A stretch of DNA of 64,000 nucleotides from an uncultured Clostridia bacterium (GTDB taxonomy: Bacteria > Bacillota > Clostridia > Oscillospirales > Ruminococcaceae): contig CANQVE010000003.1 in the NCBI GenBank assembly GCA_947627205.1, forward strand, positions 58,789-122,788, written 5' to 3'. The translations under genes were made by a program, and so were the position numbers. How positions within the stretch are numbered: position 1 is the first letter of the stretch; the number at the start of each line of letters is the position of its first letter. Of the stretch, positions 1 through 8,491 are shown in pieces. Under the pieces are notes generated by a model. It had not been told where the DNA came from. It saw only the letters and a program-made list of their open reading frames with translations, and ran no database searches.

Positions 1-210
1 TTAGTAAGAAAAAGCTGGTTCGGGATATATCAGAAAGCGACAGCAGAAGTCTGCAAAAGCGCAAACGAATGGCCGGTGCTGTTTGGTATCGTGCTTCAGG
101 GTGTTCTTTTACATATTGACGGAAATCCCGACGAATTGTACGGCAAAGCCTTGGAATGTGCTATGCACCTTTCTAAAATGGATATTGATTCGCAAAAGAA
201 ACCTATATAA
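1..210 (+). CDS. 3' end of an unrecognised gene
   Basis: An open frame enters from the left edge and ends at a TAA at 208-210, giving about 69 C-terminal residues. The 5' end lies outside the window. The visible part has a hydrophobic stretch (PVLFGIVLQGVLLHID) followed by a charged tail; no family motif is recognisable. It lies just upstream of a Ter-type stress cluster and could belong to it, but the terminator at 311-347 and the promoter at 556-584 separate it from the next gene. It is called coding from the open frame and clean stop only. Confidence 0.5.
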   Translation, partial: LVRKSWFGIYQKATAEVCKSANEWPVLFGIVLQGVLLHIDGNPDELYGKALECAMHLSKMDIDSQKKPI

Positions 211-224
211 AGCGGTTACAGCTT

Positions 225-541
225 TTAGAGGCAAGAGATAAGAAGTAAGAGGTAAGAGCCTAAAGGAGCTTTTAAGAGTTAAAGTTTTTTGGTGTTCAGA
301 GAAAGAGGTTAGAGGCTAGAGTTTAAACTCCAGCCTCTTTTCTTTTTATGCGTTTATTCAGCGGACAGCCTTTCGGCTATTACTGACTACTGTAAACTGT
401 ACCCTGTCAACTGCCAACAGGGGTTGCGAGGGCGGAAAGCCCCGCAAATTTCCCCTTTCCCCTCGGGAAAGGGGGTTAGGGGGATATGCGAACATTTTTC
501 GGCTTGATTTCTTACCTCTTACCTCTTACATCTTACTTCTT
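225..541. repeat. MITE-like palindromic repeat (GAGGTAAGA family) with internal modules
   Basis: The left arm (about 236-258, AGAAGTAAGAGGTAAGAG) and right arm (about 511-540, reverse complement beginning AGAAGTAAGATGTAAGAGG) are inverted copies. Between them lie a terminator hairpin (311-347) and a module around CTGACTACTGTAAACTG and CCAACAGGGG (about 350-480) that recurs near 8.39 kb, 31.4 kb (inverted) and 34.9 kb. The same arms recur at 36.43-36.66 kb. It occupies most of the 416 bp between the first partial gene and the VWA gene. Confidence 0.6.
311..347 (+). terminator. Rho-independent terminator
   Basis: AGAGGCT and GAGTTT pair with AAACTC and AGCCTCT, each strand carrying one unpaired base, and a T-rich run follows. 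The hairpin is built from the GAGGCTAGA repeat unit. It probably ends transcription of the partial gene at the left edge. Confidence 0.7.
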
Positions 542-555
542 TTTTTATTGAAGTC

Positions 556-584
556 TTGACTTCTGGGATAAGTTGTTGTATAAT
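556..584 (+). promoter_or_regulatory. Sigma-A promoter of the Ter-type cluster
   Basis: TTGACT (556-561), a 17 bp spacer and TATAAT (579-584) lie 43 bp upstream of the VWA start codon. The promoter would drive the VWA and PP2C genes. Confidence 0.75.
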
Positions 585-626
585 TGAATTAGATATCGGC
601 GAAAAAATAAAAAGGAGAATAATTCC

Positions 627-1274
627 ATGTCAGACTTTTCACGCAGACTTCCCGTTTATTTGCTGCTGGACTGTTCGGGCTCAATGATGGGCGAACCCAT
701 AGAAGCAGTAAAACAAGGCATAAAGGCGCTCCTTTCGGAATTGAGAGGCGATCCCCAGGCGCTCGAAACAGCGTATCTCTCGGTCATCACTTTCGACAGC
801 TCCGCAAGACAGGTCACACCGCTCACCGAACTGTTACAGTTTAAAGAACCCGAGATATCCGCAGGCGGCGCAACGGCGCTCGGCGAAGCGCTGAATGTCC
901 TCATGAACTGCGTAGAAACGGAAGTCAGAAAGTCTACGGAAACTCAAAAGGGCGACTGGCGGCCGCTTGTGTTTATCCTTACTGACGGCTCGCCGACAGA
1001 TACCGAAACTTTCAGAGAGGCAGTCGCAAAAGTGCGGAATATGAAAGCCGCAAACATTATAGCCTGCGCGGCAGGTTCAAACGCAAATACCGCTTATCTT
1101 AAACAGATAACCGAAAGCGTTTTGATGATGAACTCGCTTTCGGCGGGAGATATGGCGCAGTTCTTTGCGTGGGTATCGGGTTCTGTAAAGACGTCCTCTA
1201 AGAGCCTTGACGCTAAACCGGGCGGAAATATCGAGCTTCCGCCGCCTCCGCAGGGATTTGTGGTAGTTCCCTGA
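627..1274 (+). CDS. TerY-like von Willebrand factor A domain protein
   Basis: This 215-residue cytosolic protein is essentially one VWA domain. The MIDAS metal site is intact: D15-x-S17-x-S19, T83 in GGATALGEAL and D120 in LTDGSPTD. A short Pro-rich tail follows. No signal peptide is present. A good ribosome-binding site (AAAAGGAG) supports the ATG. VWA proteins of this type occur in Ter stress clusters together with a PP2C phosphatase and often a kinase, where they are thought to act as metal-dependent assembly modules. Here the PP2C gene follows 28 bp downstream. The exact partner and ligand cannot be read from sequence. Confidence 0.88.
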   Translation: MSDFSRRLPVYLLLDCSGSMMGEPIEAVKQGIKALLSELRGDPQALETAYLSVITFDSSARQVTPLTELLQFKEPEISAGGATALGEALNVLMNCVETEVRKSTETQKGDWRPLVFILTDGSPTDTETFREAVAKVRNMKAANIIACAAGSNANTAYLKQITESVLMMNSLSAGDMAQFFAWVSGSVKTSSKSLDAKPGGNIELPPPPQGFVVVP

Positions 1275-1302
1275 AAGCGCTCTGTAATAAGGAGAACGCC
1301 TT

Positions 1303-2844
1303 ATGAATGAAATAATTGAGAGCAAGACAAACGAAGCCCTCGGAAATGACGAACTTTTAGCTCACAGAACGGAAAATCCCGAAATCGGCGGAACAATGCC
1401 GAATAATTCGGATAATACCGAGCAGGAGGAGAACAATATAGAAGCGCCGAAAGTGTCGCTTGAAAAAAAGGGAAAAGCTGTAATTGAAAGCAGTGAGCAG
1501 GAAAATGCCGAAGCTGAAAGCAACGAACTTGAAAATAACGAGCATTTGATTGCCGAAAGCGAAAGCTCCTGCGAAAGCGAAAATTACCTTGTAAATTCGG
1601 AAGATGTAAACTTGAACGAAAGCACCGAAACCGCTCCCGAAAAGATAAAACCGCTCACAAACGAAGAAGTGACGGAGCATACCTCGGCGCTCTGGAAATA
1701 TAACCCCATTCCCGAAAACGAGCCCGAGCCTTTTCCCGAATATCTGACGGCGTTTAAGCAATATCCGAAAAGCACCGTTATCGGCGCGCGCGTCAGAGGA
1801 AAAAAGCACAAGCACGAGGGAACAAACTGCGACGATTGGTTTGAAACGGCAAATTTTGAGGATATAACGTTTATAGCGGTGTCCGACGGAGCAGGCTCAA
1901 AGAAGTTCTCGCGAATAGGTGCGCGGGCTTCCTGCAAAGCGGCGGTCGGGTATCTTTTAAGTGCGTTTGAAGAACTGTATGCCGAAAACAGCGGACTTAG
2001 AGAAGATTTAAAACTCGGTCTTTCGGACGGGAAATGTATAGAAGCCTGCCGTGTTCTTGCTGAAAAAGTGAGGTCTTCCGTTATAAAGGCATATAAGGCG
2101 GTAGAAGCCGCATTTTATATGAGAAAGACCGACAGCGCGTATGAAAAGGTCTTGGGCAGAGGCTTAAAGATAAATGACTTTTCGGGGACGCTTTTAATTG
2201 CCGTTATTATTCCGACGGGCGAAGCGAAAGAAAACCTCGTTATTTCCTGTCAGATAGGCGACGGAGCGATAGCTGTACTTGACACAAAGGGCGGGTTTGA
2301 AAATTCGCTGAAACTTATGGGCGTACCCGACGGCGGCGATTTTTCGGGAGAAACGGAGTTTCTGACTTCCCCGAAAACAAGGACGGAAGAAGCTCTTAAA
2401 AACAGGACGAAGATAGCCGTGACTTCTGCGGATATGCTTTTTGTAATGACGGACGGCGTTGCGGATGATTATTTTCCGAACGAAACGGAAATGCACAGGC
2501 TTTATCTTGACCTTTTAATAAACGGCATACTCGGCGAAAACGAGTTTTCGGAGCTTACGCAGGAGCAGATGAAGCTGTTCAAGCGCATTCCCGATCCGCT
2601 TGTTTATCCGTGGGTAAATGACAAGAGCGTAAAAATTCCCGTTCAGTATACGAAGAGGATAACGGAGGCTCTGGGACTTTCGCTCGAAGAAATTTTCACG
2701 GACAGGACGGCGGCATATCTTGCGGGGCTTGAAATAAAGTACGACGAGGAGCTTTCACAAGAAGAAAAGCTGAAAATATGGCTGGACAATTATGTTGAAA
2801 GAGGCTCGTTTGACGACAGAACGCTGGTCGTTGTGTCAATCTGA
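1303..2844 (+). CDS. PP2C-family Ser/Thr protein phosphatase with acidic N-terminal extension
   Basis: This 513-residue protein starts with about 145 residues of low-complexity Glu/Asn/Ser-rich sequence. A PP2C-like domain follows from about residue 157. Metal-binding acids are visible at CDD (176-178), SDGAG (D195), MTDGVADD and the C-terminal DDRTLVVVS. It would dephosphorylate Ser/Thr or other phosphoproteins in the cytosol. With the upstream VWA gene it makes two members of the VWA-PP2C-kinase triad known from Ter systems. No kinase gene is visible, so the partner may lie left of the window. The acidic head looks like a disordered tether. Confidence 0.85.
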   Translation: MNEIIESKTNEALGNDELLAHRTENPEIGGTMPNNSDNTEQEENNIEAPKVSLEKKGKAVIESSEQENAEAESNELENNEHLIAESESSCESENYLVNSEDVNLNESTETAPEKIKPLTNEEVTEHTSALWKYNPIPENEPEPFPEYLTAFKQYPKSTVIGARVRGKKHKHEGTNCDDWFETANFEDITFIAVSDGAGSKKFSRIGARASCKAAVGYLLSAFEELYAENSGLREDLKLGLSDGKCIEACRVLAEKVRSSVIKAYKAVEAAFYMRKTDSAYEKVLGRGLKINDFSGTLLIAVIIPTGEAKENLVISCQIGDGAIAVLDTKGGFENSLKLMGVPDGGDFSGETEFLTSPKTRTEEALKNRTKIAVTSADMLFVMTDGVADDYFPNETEMHRLYLDLLINGILGENEFSELTQEQMKLFKRIPDPLVYPWVNDKSVKIPVQYTKRITEALGLSLEEIFTDRTAAYLAGLEIKYDEELSQEEKLKIWLDNYVERGSFDDRTLVVVSI

Positions 2845-3215
2845 AACACGATACTTACAGCGTTGAGAAGCTGTAATAACAAACAGGCTGTATAAACGTA
2901 GCTGATGACGGAGATTGACAGTATACAGTGTACGCATTATCCGCTTTGCGGAAAACGCTGTGTAAAGTGTACAGTAAAATGTATCCGCTTCGCGGAAATT
3001 ATCAGATTGTTATCAAGTCTAAAGGTTTTTTGTATGCCTATAGACTAAAAACAATCTAAATATTGTCCGCCGTAGCGTTTTGCCCAAAGGGCATAATGCG
3101 TGGACAACATTAACTGTCCACTGTCCACTGTCCACTGTATACTGCTCCCGCGTATCGTCAGCAATTATGCGGAAAAACACAGTCTGAAAAAACAACTTTT
3201 AGGAGGAAAAGCACT
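2845..3215. repeat. Intergenic region of degenerate hairpin repeats
   Basis: These 371 bp hold no convincing gene. They contain degenerate copies of modules seen elsewhere: a GCATTATCCGC/GCGG hairpin near 2932-2958 (compare 8257-8284), a second TATCCGCTTCGCGGA hairpin near 2983, a TTGTCC/GGACAA-bounded hairpin (3063-3107) with inner arms GCCC and GGGC, and short direct repeats of ACTGTCC (about 3113-3136). No clear promoter for the downstream terD genes was seen. Confidence 0.5.
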
Positions 3216-3794
3216 ATGGCAGTATGTTTGACAAAAGGACAAAAAGTAGATCTTACAAAGGGAAACCCCGGGCTCAGCAAAATAATGATCGGCTTGGGCT
3301 GGGATACGAACAAATATGACGGAGGAGCCGATTTCGACCTCGACGCGGCGGCGTTTTTGCTCGGCGCAGACGGAAAAGTAACAAACGACGGCGATTTCGT
3401 TTTCTACGGGAATTTAAAGCACAGCTCGGGCGGCGTTGAGCATATGGGCGACAACCTCACAGGCGAGGGCGAGGGCGACGACGAGCAGATAATGGTAGAC
3501 TTAAAGGCAATTCCCGCGAATATCGAGAGAATTGATTTCACCGTTACTATCTATGACGCAGATGTCCGCAGACAGAATTTCGGTCAGGTCAGCAACGCTT
3601 TTATCCGCGTAGTTGACAACGAAACAAACACGGAGCTTATACGCTATGACCTCGGCGAAGATTTTTCAATTGAAACGGCTGTAGTAGTAGGCGAGATCTA
3701 CCGTCACAACGGCGAATGGAAATTCAACGCCATAGGAAGCGGTTTCCAGGGCGGTCTTTTCGCACTCTGCAAGAATTTCGGAGTTAATGTTTAA
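3216..3794 (+). CDS. TerD-family stress protein
   Basis: This 192-residue protein is a complete single TerD domain. The signature region is present: GLGWDTN (26-32), DFDLDA (39-44) and the acidic [12 protein letters not shown] (79-90), which in studied TerD proteins binds calcium. TerD-family proteins associate with tellurite and general stress resistance. A strong ribosome-binding site (AGGAGG) precedes the ATG. A second terD paralogue follows 58 bp downstream and a divergent TerD fusion after that. The name terD fits the family, but orthology to TerD rather than TerE or TerZ cannot be decided. Confidence 0.92.
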   Translation: MAVCLTKGQKVDLTKGNPGLSKIMIGLGWDTNKYDGGADFDLDAAAFLLGADGKVTNDGDFVFYGNLKHSSGGVEHMGDNLTGEGEGDDEQIMVDLKAIPANIERIDFTVTIYDADVRRQNFGQVSNAFIRVVDNETNTELIRYDLGEDFSIETAVVVGEIYRHNGEWKFNAIGSGFQGGLFALCKNFGVNV

Positions 3795-3852
3795 GGTTTA
3801 ACGGTTTTCTGTTTAAAAGTATTTAACCCCAAAAACAAGGAGGTATATCCCA

Positions 3853-4437
3853 ATGAGCGTTAATCTTACCAAAGGACAAAGAGTAAGCCTTGACAAAAAT
3901 ATGACCATGGCTCTTATAGGTCTGGGCTGGGACACGAATAAATATGACGGAGGCGCGGATTTCGACCTCGACGCCTGCGCTTTTATGCTCGGAGCAAACG
4001 GAAAAGTTCGCAAGGACGAAGATTTTATCTTCTATGGAAATCTCCAGAGCGAGGACGGCTCTGTTCGTCACACGGGCGATAATCTGACGGGCGAGGGAGA
4101 GGGCGACGACGAAGTTCTTATAATCGACTTTACAAAGATACCCGCGGACATTCAGAAAATTGCCATAACCGTAACTATCTATGACGCGATACCCAGACAT
4201 CAGAATTTCGGACAGGTGTCTAACGCCTATGTGCGCGTTGCGCGTATGGCTGACGAAAACGACACCGTCGGCACGGAAGTTCTGAAATTCGACCTCGCGG
4301 AAGAGTTTTCGATAGAAACGGGGCTTGTTGTCTGTGAAATTTACAGAAACGGCGCGGACTGGAAGTTCAATGCGGTCGGCGCGGGCTATCAAGGCGGTCT
4401 TGAAGCATTGTGCAAAAGTTTCGGCGTAAACGTTTGA
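3853..4437 (+). CDS. TerD-family stress protein, second paralogue
   Basis: This 194-residue single TerD domain is closely similar to its upstream neighbour. It keeps [19 protein letters not shown] and the acidic [12 protein letters not shown] calcium-site region. It differs mainly by a short insertion (MADENDTVGTE) between the last strands. AAGGAGG sits in front of the ATG. The tandem pair looks like a duplication, as is common in Ter clusters where several TerD paralogues form a membrane-associated complex. The next gene begins about 90 bp later with no terminator between, so all three are probably cotranscribed. Confidence 0.92.
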   Translation: MSVNLTKGQRVSLDKNMTMALIGLGWDTNKYDGGADFDLDACAFMLGANGKVRKDEDFIFYGNLQSEDGSVRHTGDNLTGEGEGDDEVLIIDFTKIPADIQKIAITVTIYDAIPRHQNFGQVSNAYVRVARMADENDTVGTEVLKFDLAEEFSIETGLVVCEIYRNGADWKFNAVGAGYQGGLEALCKSFGVNV

Positions 4438-4525
4438 GCGTGTGAACGTTGCTGAATATCGGCGCGGGGGCTTTTGGGCTTCCGCGCAGTATTCTTTTAA
4501 ACAAACAGGAGAGGGATATGCGGAC

Positions 4526-5764
4526 ATGCGGACGGTTTGGGAATTATTCGGCGGGAATACGGGCGGGGAGATAATTGTTTCTCCCGGCGAATATGCGGGA
4601 CCGCTCGTCGTTGACAAGGCGTGCACTATAAAAGGAAATATGTCCGTTATATGGGCGGACAGCGGACCTGTGCTTGTCATAAAGGCGGCGGGCGTAAAGA
4701 TCGAAAACCTTAGAGTTGAGGTAACGGGAAACGGCGAATTTACGGCGATAAGCTCGGAATATCCTGATACAAAGCTCGTAAATGTCGAGGTTCGCGGAAA
4801 CGTAAAGGGAATACTTGGCGAGGCTGAATGCTGGGAGCTTCCGAACGTAATTTCTCTCGGAGATTTTTCCGCGGAAGAAGAGAACAGGTTCCGCGTGAAA
4901 ATAAACGCTGCGGGAAAAGCAACTCTCGAAAGCAGGGCGAAAGCTCTGACGATCGCTCCCGTTGAACTTGAAAAAGGGGAGAACTTTGTTCTTCTGACGG
5001 CTGACGCACTGAAAGACAACACTATTCTTTACGGAGAAATTATGGTACATACCGCCGTGTCGCGGAGAATTTACGTTATGGGAAAAGCTCGCGCGGGCGC
5101 GCCGAAATACGGCATCCTCGAAGCCCCTGCAATTGAACATAACAAACCCTCCGAAAGCATATCTTCAGCGCCTCCGACGGACGTTATTCCTGTTGAGCAA
5201 ACTATTGAACATAACATAAACGAGAACATAAGCGACATAAAGCAGGCGAAAAAAGGTCAGCGTATTCCGATAAGCGAGCTGGGTTCTTCTCTTGTAAAGA
5301 TAGTCTTTAAGCATAAAAGCGATGACAAGAGCATAGAAATAGACGGATATGCCTTTTTACTCAGGGAAAACGGAAAGGTCATGAAAGACGAGGACCTTGT
5401 ATTCTTCGGAAATCCCGAAAGCCCCGACAAGTCAGTCAGAACGGGAAACACCGAGCCTTTTATCGAAGCCGACCTCGAAAAGACGGAGCCTGATATAGCT
5501 AAGATAGCCGTTTGTTTTTCGGTATACGGCGATACGCAGAAAAACATTTCCTCGGTAAAAGAGCCTGCCGTGCGTATTTTCGGCGGAGGAAAAGAAATGT
5601 ACGGGTTTGAACTTAACGGTCTGTCCGACGAAAAAACGTTTGTGGCTGTCGAGCTTTATAGGTATAAAGGCGAATGGAAGCTGAACTTTGTCGGCGCGGG
5701 ATATAAAAGCGGACTAAAGAAGCTGTGCGAGAGCTACGGCGTGGAAGTCGCAGAAAGCCCTTAG
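4526..5764 (+). CDS. Beta-helix-like N-terminus fused to a degenerate TerD domain
   Basis: The start is set at ATG 4526, preceded at proper spacing by AGGAGAGGG (4508-4516). An in-frame GTG at 4442 has no such site. The roughly 412-residue protein has three parts. The first 115 residues resemble one turn set of a right-handed beta-helix (PGEYAGPLVV, ACTIKG, AGVKIENLRVEV). A middle beta-rich stretch follows. A C-terminal TerD-like domain runs from about residue 245 to the end. The TerD part keeps the fold landmarks (GYAFLLRENGKV, YRYKGEWKLNFVGAGY) but lacks both acidic calcium-site motifs found in its neighbours. It may be a scaffold or regulatory member of the TerD complex; that role is inferred. 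Confidence 0.72.
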   Translation: MRTVWELFGGNTGGEIIVSPGEYAGPLVVDKACTIKGNMSVIWADSGPVLVIKAAGVKIENLRVEVTGNGEFTAISSEYPDTKLVNVEVRGNVKGILGEAECWELPNVISLGDFSAEEENRFRVKINAAGKATLESRAKALTIAPVELEKGENFVLLTADALKDNTILYGEIMVHTAVSRRIYVMGKARAGAPKYGILEAPAIEHNKPSESISSAPPTDVIPVEQTIEHNINENISDIKQAKKGQRIPISELGSSLVKIVFKHKSDDKSIEIDGYAFLLRENGKVMKDEDLVFFGNPESPDKSVRTGNTEPFIEADLEKTEPDIAKIAVCFSVYGDTQKNISSVKEPAVRIFGGGKEMYGFELNGLSDEKTFVAVELYRYKGEWKLNFVGAGYKSGLKKLCESYGVEVAESP

Positions 5765-5834
5765 AGGTAAGAGGCAGGAAGCAAGAGCAAACTAAATTTA
5801 CATTATATAATAAAATAATTTCAGGAGCGGTATA

Positions 5835-6797
5835 ATGACAGAAATTTCTCGCGCCCGGCTTCAGTATATGGTGGGCGGTCTTTTGTATACGCCTGCGGTT
5901 ACAGAGGGCGTGGCTGAAAAAATAGAAAACGGAGCGTTTCGGTGTCTTACGTCAATTGCGTTCTGCCTTGAAGATTCGATAAGGGACGAGGCGCTTGAAA
6001 AAGCGGAACAGGAGCTTTTAAAAACGCTTGGTGAAATGAAACGTTTATCAAAGTCCCCGCTTGTTTTTATCCGTATAAGAACGCCCGAACATCTTTTGCA
6101 TATTCACGGGCTTTTCAAAGAGTATTACGACGTAATAACGGGATATGTTTTGCCGAAATTCGACTTGTCGAACTGCAGCGAATACAGCAAGATAATAACG
6201 GAAATAAACTTAAACTGCTCGAAGCCCGTTTACATAATGCCCATACTCGAAAGCAGAATGATCGCAGACACTTTGAGCAGAGCGGAAACTCTCGGGAAAA
6301 TAAAAGACTGTCTTGACAAAATAAAGGACTATGTCCTTAATGTAAGAGTCGGCGGGAATGATTTAAGCAATCTTTACGGTCTAAGGCGAAGCACGGACTG
6401 TACGATTTATGACATGGGAGCGGTAAGAGATATCCTTATAGACATAATAAACGTTTTTGTGCCCGAATATGTGGTTTCGGGCGCAGTCTGGGAATATTTC
6501 GGAGAAAACGAAAACGAGCCTTGGGCGTTAGGTCTTAAAAAAGAATTAGCCCTCGACAGGCTGAACGGTTTTATCGGAAAGACCGCTATCCACCCCTCAC
6601 AGCTCCCGCTTATATATGAAAGCATGAAAGTAAACAAAACCGACTATGAGGATGCTCTGAAAATTCTCGGCTGGAAGTCCGATACTCTCGGCGTAGAAAA
6701 AAGCGCAGACGGAACAAGAATGAACGAGGAAAAATGCCACGGGAAATGGGCGCTGAAAACTGCCATGCTCGGGGAAATATACGGTTTAAAAGAATAA
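5835..6797 (+). CDS. HpcH/HpaI aldolase / citrate lyase beta-like protein of the Ter cluster
   Basis: This 320-residue protein has a TIM-barrel C-C lyase sequence. Motifs include an acidic early strand (FCLEDSIRD), VFIRIRTPEH, VLPKFD, IMPILES, and NVRVGGNDLSN near the middle. It resembles the citE-like lyases found beside TerD genes in Ter systems, which are proposed to make or process a small metabolite. The substrate is unknown. AGGAGCGG precedes the ATG. It follows the TerD fusion by 70 bp and precedes the GH3 lipoprotein by only 10 bp, so the latter may be cotranscribed although its function is unrelated. Confidence 0.8.
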   Translation: MTEISRARLQYMVGGLLYTPAVTEGVAEKIENGAFRCLTSIAFCLEDSIRDEALEKAEQELLKTLGEMKRLSKSPLVFIRIRTPEHLLHIHGLFKEYYDVITGYVLPKFDLSNCSEYSKIITEINLNCSKPVYIMPILESRMIADTLSRAETLGKIKDCLDKIKDYVLNVRVGGNDLSNLYGLRRSTDCTIYDMGAVRDILIDIINVFVPEYVVSGAVWEYFGENENEPWALGLKKELALDRLNGFIGKTAIHPSQLPLIYESMKVNKTDYEDALKILGWKSDTLGVEKSADGTRMNEEKCHGKWALKTAMLGEIYGLKE

Positions 6798-6807
6798 AGG
6801 TGATGTT

Positions 6808-8247
6808 ATGAAAAAGATAATGGCGGTGCTGGCGCTGTCTTTGGGCGTTCTGCTTTCGGGCTGTAAAAGCGAGCCGACAATTGCCGACAATTATTCGTCG
6901 GTATCGTCTGTTGTACAGAGCAGTTCTGACAGTTTTAGTTCATCTTCTGCCGTAAGCTCGTCAAGGCAAAGCGCTTCTGAAAGTTCAAGCTCATCTGTTT
7001 TGAGCAGTTCTTCATCTTTTAATTCAATGTCAAGTTCTGCAAGTTCATCTTCATCATCAAGTTTATTTTCAAGTTCTTCTTCAAGTTCATCTTTACGCTC
7101 GTCATCAAGCTCAATTTCAAGTTCATCATCAACAAAAAGCACGCAGACTTCAAGCCAAGCTCCAAAACCGCAAAACCCCGAAACGTATGACGAAAAAGCA
7201 GAACGCCTGCTTTCGGAAATGTCGCTTAGGGAAAAGGTCGGACAGCTTTTCATTGTGCGCCCCGAAGCGCTGGTTTCTCCGACAAAAGACCTTTCGGCGG
7301 GCTATAAGAGCGTTACGGCATTGTCCGAAACGATGAAAAGCAATTTCAAAAAATATCCCGTGGGCGGTGTGGCGCTGTTTTCGGCGAATATCGTTTCTCC
7401 GAGTCAGATAACTTCGTTTAACAAAGCTCTTTTGAATTTGTGCGAGATACCGCTGTTTATCGCCGTTGACGAAGAGGGCGGCAGAGTAGCGAGGCTAGCA
7501 AACAACGACAGCTTCGGGCTGAAAAAATACGAGAGCGCGCAGGCTGTCGGGAACAGCAATAACAGCGCGGACGCTCTCGAAATGGGAAATACGATAGGCG
7601 GATATCTGAAAAAATACGGTTTTAATATGGACTTTGCGCCCGACGCGGACGTTTTTACAAATCCCGATAACACCGTAATAGGCGACAGGGCGTTTTCTAC
7701 CGATGCGGAAATCGCCGCGAAAATGGCTAAAGCTATGGCGCAGGGACTTAAAAACAACGGCATTATCCCCGTCTACAAGCACTTCCCCGGTCACGGCGAC
7801 ACAAGCGAGGACAGTCACACGGGCGCGGCTTTTGCAAATAAAACAAAAGAGGAAATGGAAAAGTGCGAGTGGCTCCCGTTTATGGGCGCAGGGGAGCTTG
7901 ACGGCATTATGGTCGGGCATATTTCAACGCCGAAGATAACGGGCGATAATACTCCCGCGACGCTTTCGGAGAAAATGGTTACGGAAATTCTGCGCGGGGA
8001 GCTTGGGTTTAAAGGGCTTGTAATAACGGACGCGCTTGGAATGGGAGCGATAAAGGGCGAAAAGGACTATGCCGTAAGGGCGGTACTCGCGGGGTGCGAT
8101 ATACTGCTTATGCCCGATAATTTATCTGAGGCATTTGAGAGCGTAGTAAACGCCGTAAACAGCGGTGTAATTTCCGAGGAGCGCTTAGATGAAAGCGTGT
8201 TGAGGATTTTAAAATTCAAGGTAAGGTTACCGGAGGTAAGAGGTTAA
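6808..8247 (+). CDS. GH3 beta-N-acetylhexosaminidase (NagZ-like) lipoprotein
   Basis: The N-terminus is a lipoprotein signal with lipobox LLSGC (C19). Residues 28-115 are an almost pure serine linker, and a GH3 domain spans about 125-475. The NagZ signature KHFPGHGDT starts at 324, the Asp-His dyad is D335/H337 (EDSH), and the nucleophile is D408 in VITDALGM. This predicts an enzyme anchored outside the membrane that releases N-acetylglucosamine from muropeptides or chitin-type glycans. Family length without the linker is normal, and only one GH3 domain is present, as in Gram-positive NagZ before its accessory domain. The extreme serine linker probably spans the cell wall. AAAGGTGATG precedes the start. 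Confidence 0.88.
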   Translation: MKKIMAVLALSLGVLLSGCKSEPTIADNYSSVSSVVQSSSDSFSSSSAVSSSRQSASESSSSSVLSSSSSFNSMSSSASSSSSSSLFSSSSSSSSLRSSSSSISSSSSTKSTQTSSQAPKPQNPETYDEKAERLLSEMSLREKVGQLFIVRPEALVSPTKDLSAGYKSVTALSETMKSNFKKYPVGGVALFSANIVSPSQITSFNKALLNLCEIPLFIAVDEEGGRVARLANNDSFGLKKYESAQAVGNSNNSADALEMGNTIGGYLKKYGFNMDFAPDADVFTNPDNTVIGDRAFSTDAEIAAKMAKAMAQGLKNNGIIPVYKHFPGHGDTSEDSHTGAAFANKTKEEMEKCEWLPFMGAGELDGIMVGHISTPKITGDNTPATLSEKMVTEILRGELGFKGLVITDALGMGAIKGEKDYAVRAVLAGCDILLMPDNLSEAFESVVNAVNSGVISEERLDESVLRILKFKVRLPEVRG

Positions 8248-8256
8248 AATGTAAGC

Positions 8257-8284
8257 GCATTATCCGCCTTACGGCGGATAATGC
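8257..8284. repeat. GCATTATCCGCC hairpin module
   Basis: Perfect 12 bp arms (8257-8268 and 8273-8284) enclose a TTAC loop. A near-identical module lies at 31233-31260. Its core also occurs at 47684-47706 inside a larger structured element, and a degenerate form near 2932-2958. It sits just behind the GH3 stop codon. Confidence 0.6.
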
Positions 8285-8341
8285 TGTAAGAATTTCAAGG
8301 AGCTTTTGGAAAAAAGTTTTTTGGTTTTCGGAGAAAGAAGC

Positions 8342-8382
8342 AAGAGGCTAGAGTATAAACCCTAGCCTCTTTTTTCTTTTTT
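8342..8382 (+). terminator. Rho-independent terminator after the GH3 gene
   Basis: AGAGGCTAG (8343-8351) pairs with CTAGCCTCT (8362-8370), followed by a long T-rich run. Like the terminator at 311-347, it is made of the GAGGCTAGA repeat unit and is followed by the same CTGACTACTG module (8385-8460). Confidence 0.75.
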
Positions 8383-8491
8383 ATGCGTAATATTCAGCGG
8401 ACTGCCTTTCGGCTCTTACTGACTACTGTACCCTGTCTCCTGTCAACTGACAACAGCGCCGACCTCTTTTATGCTGTTAAAGCAGAGCCTT

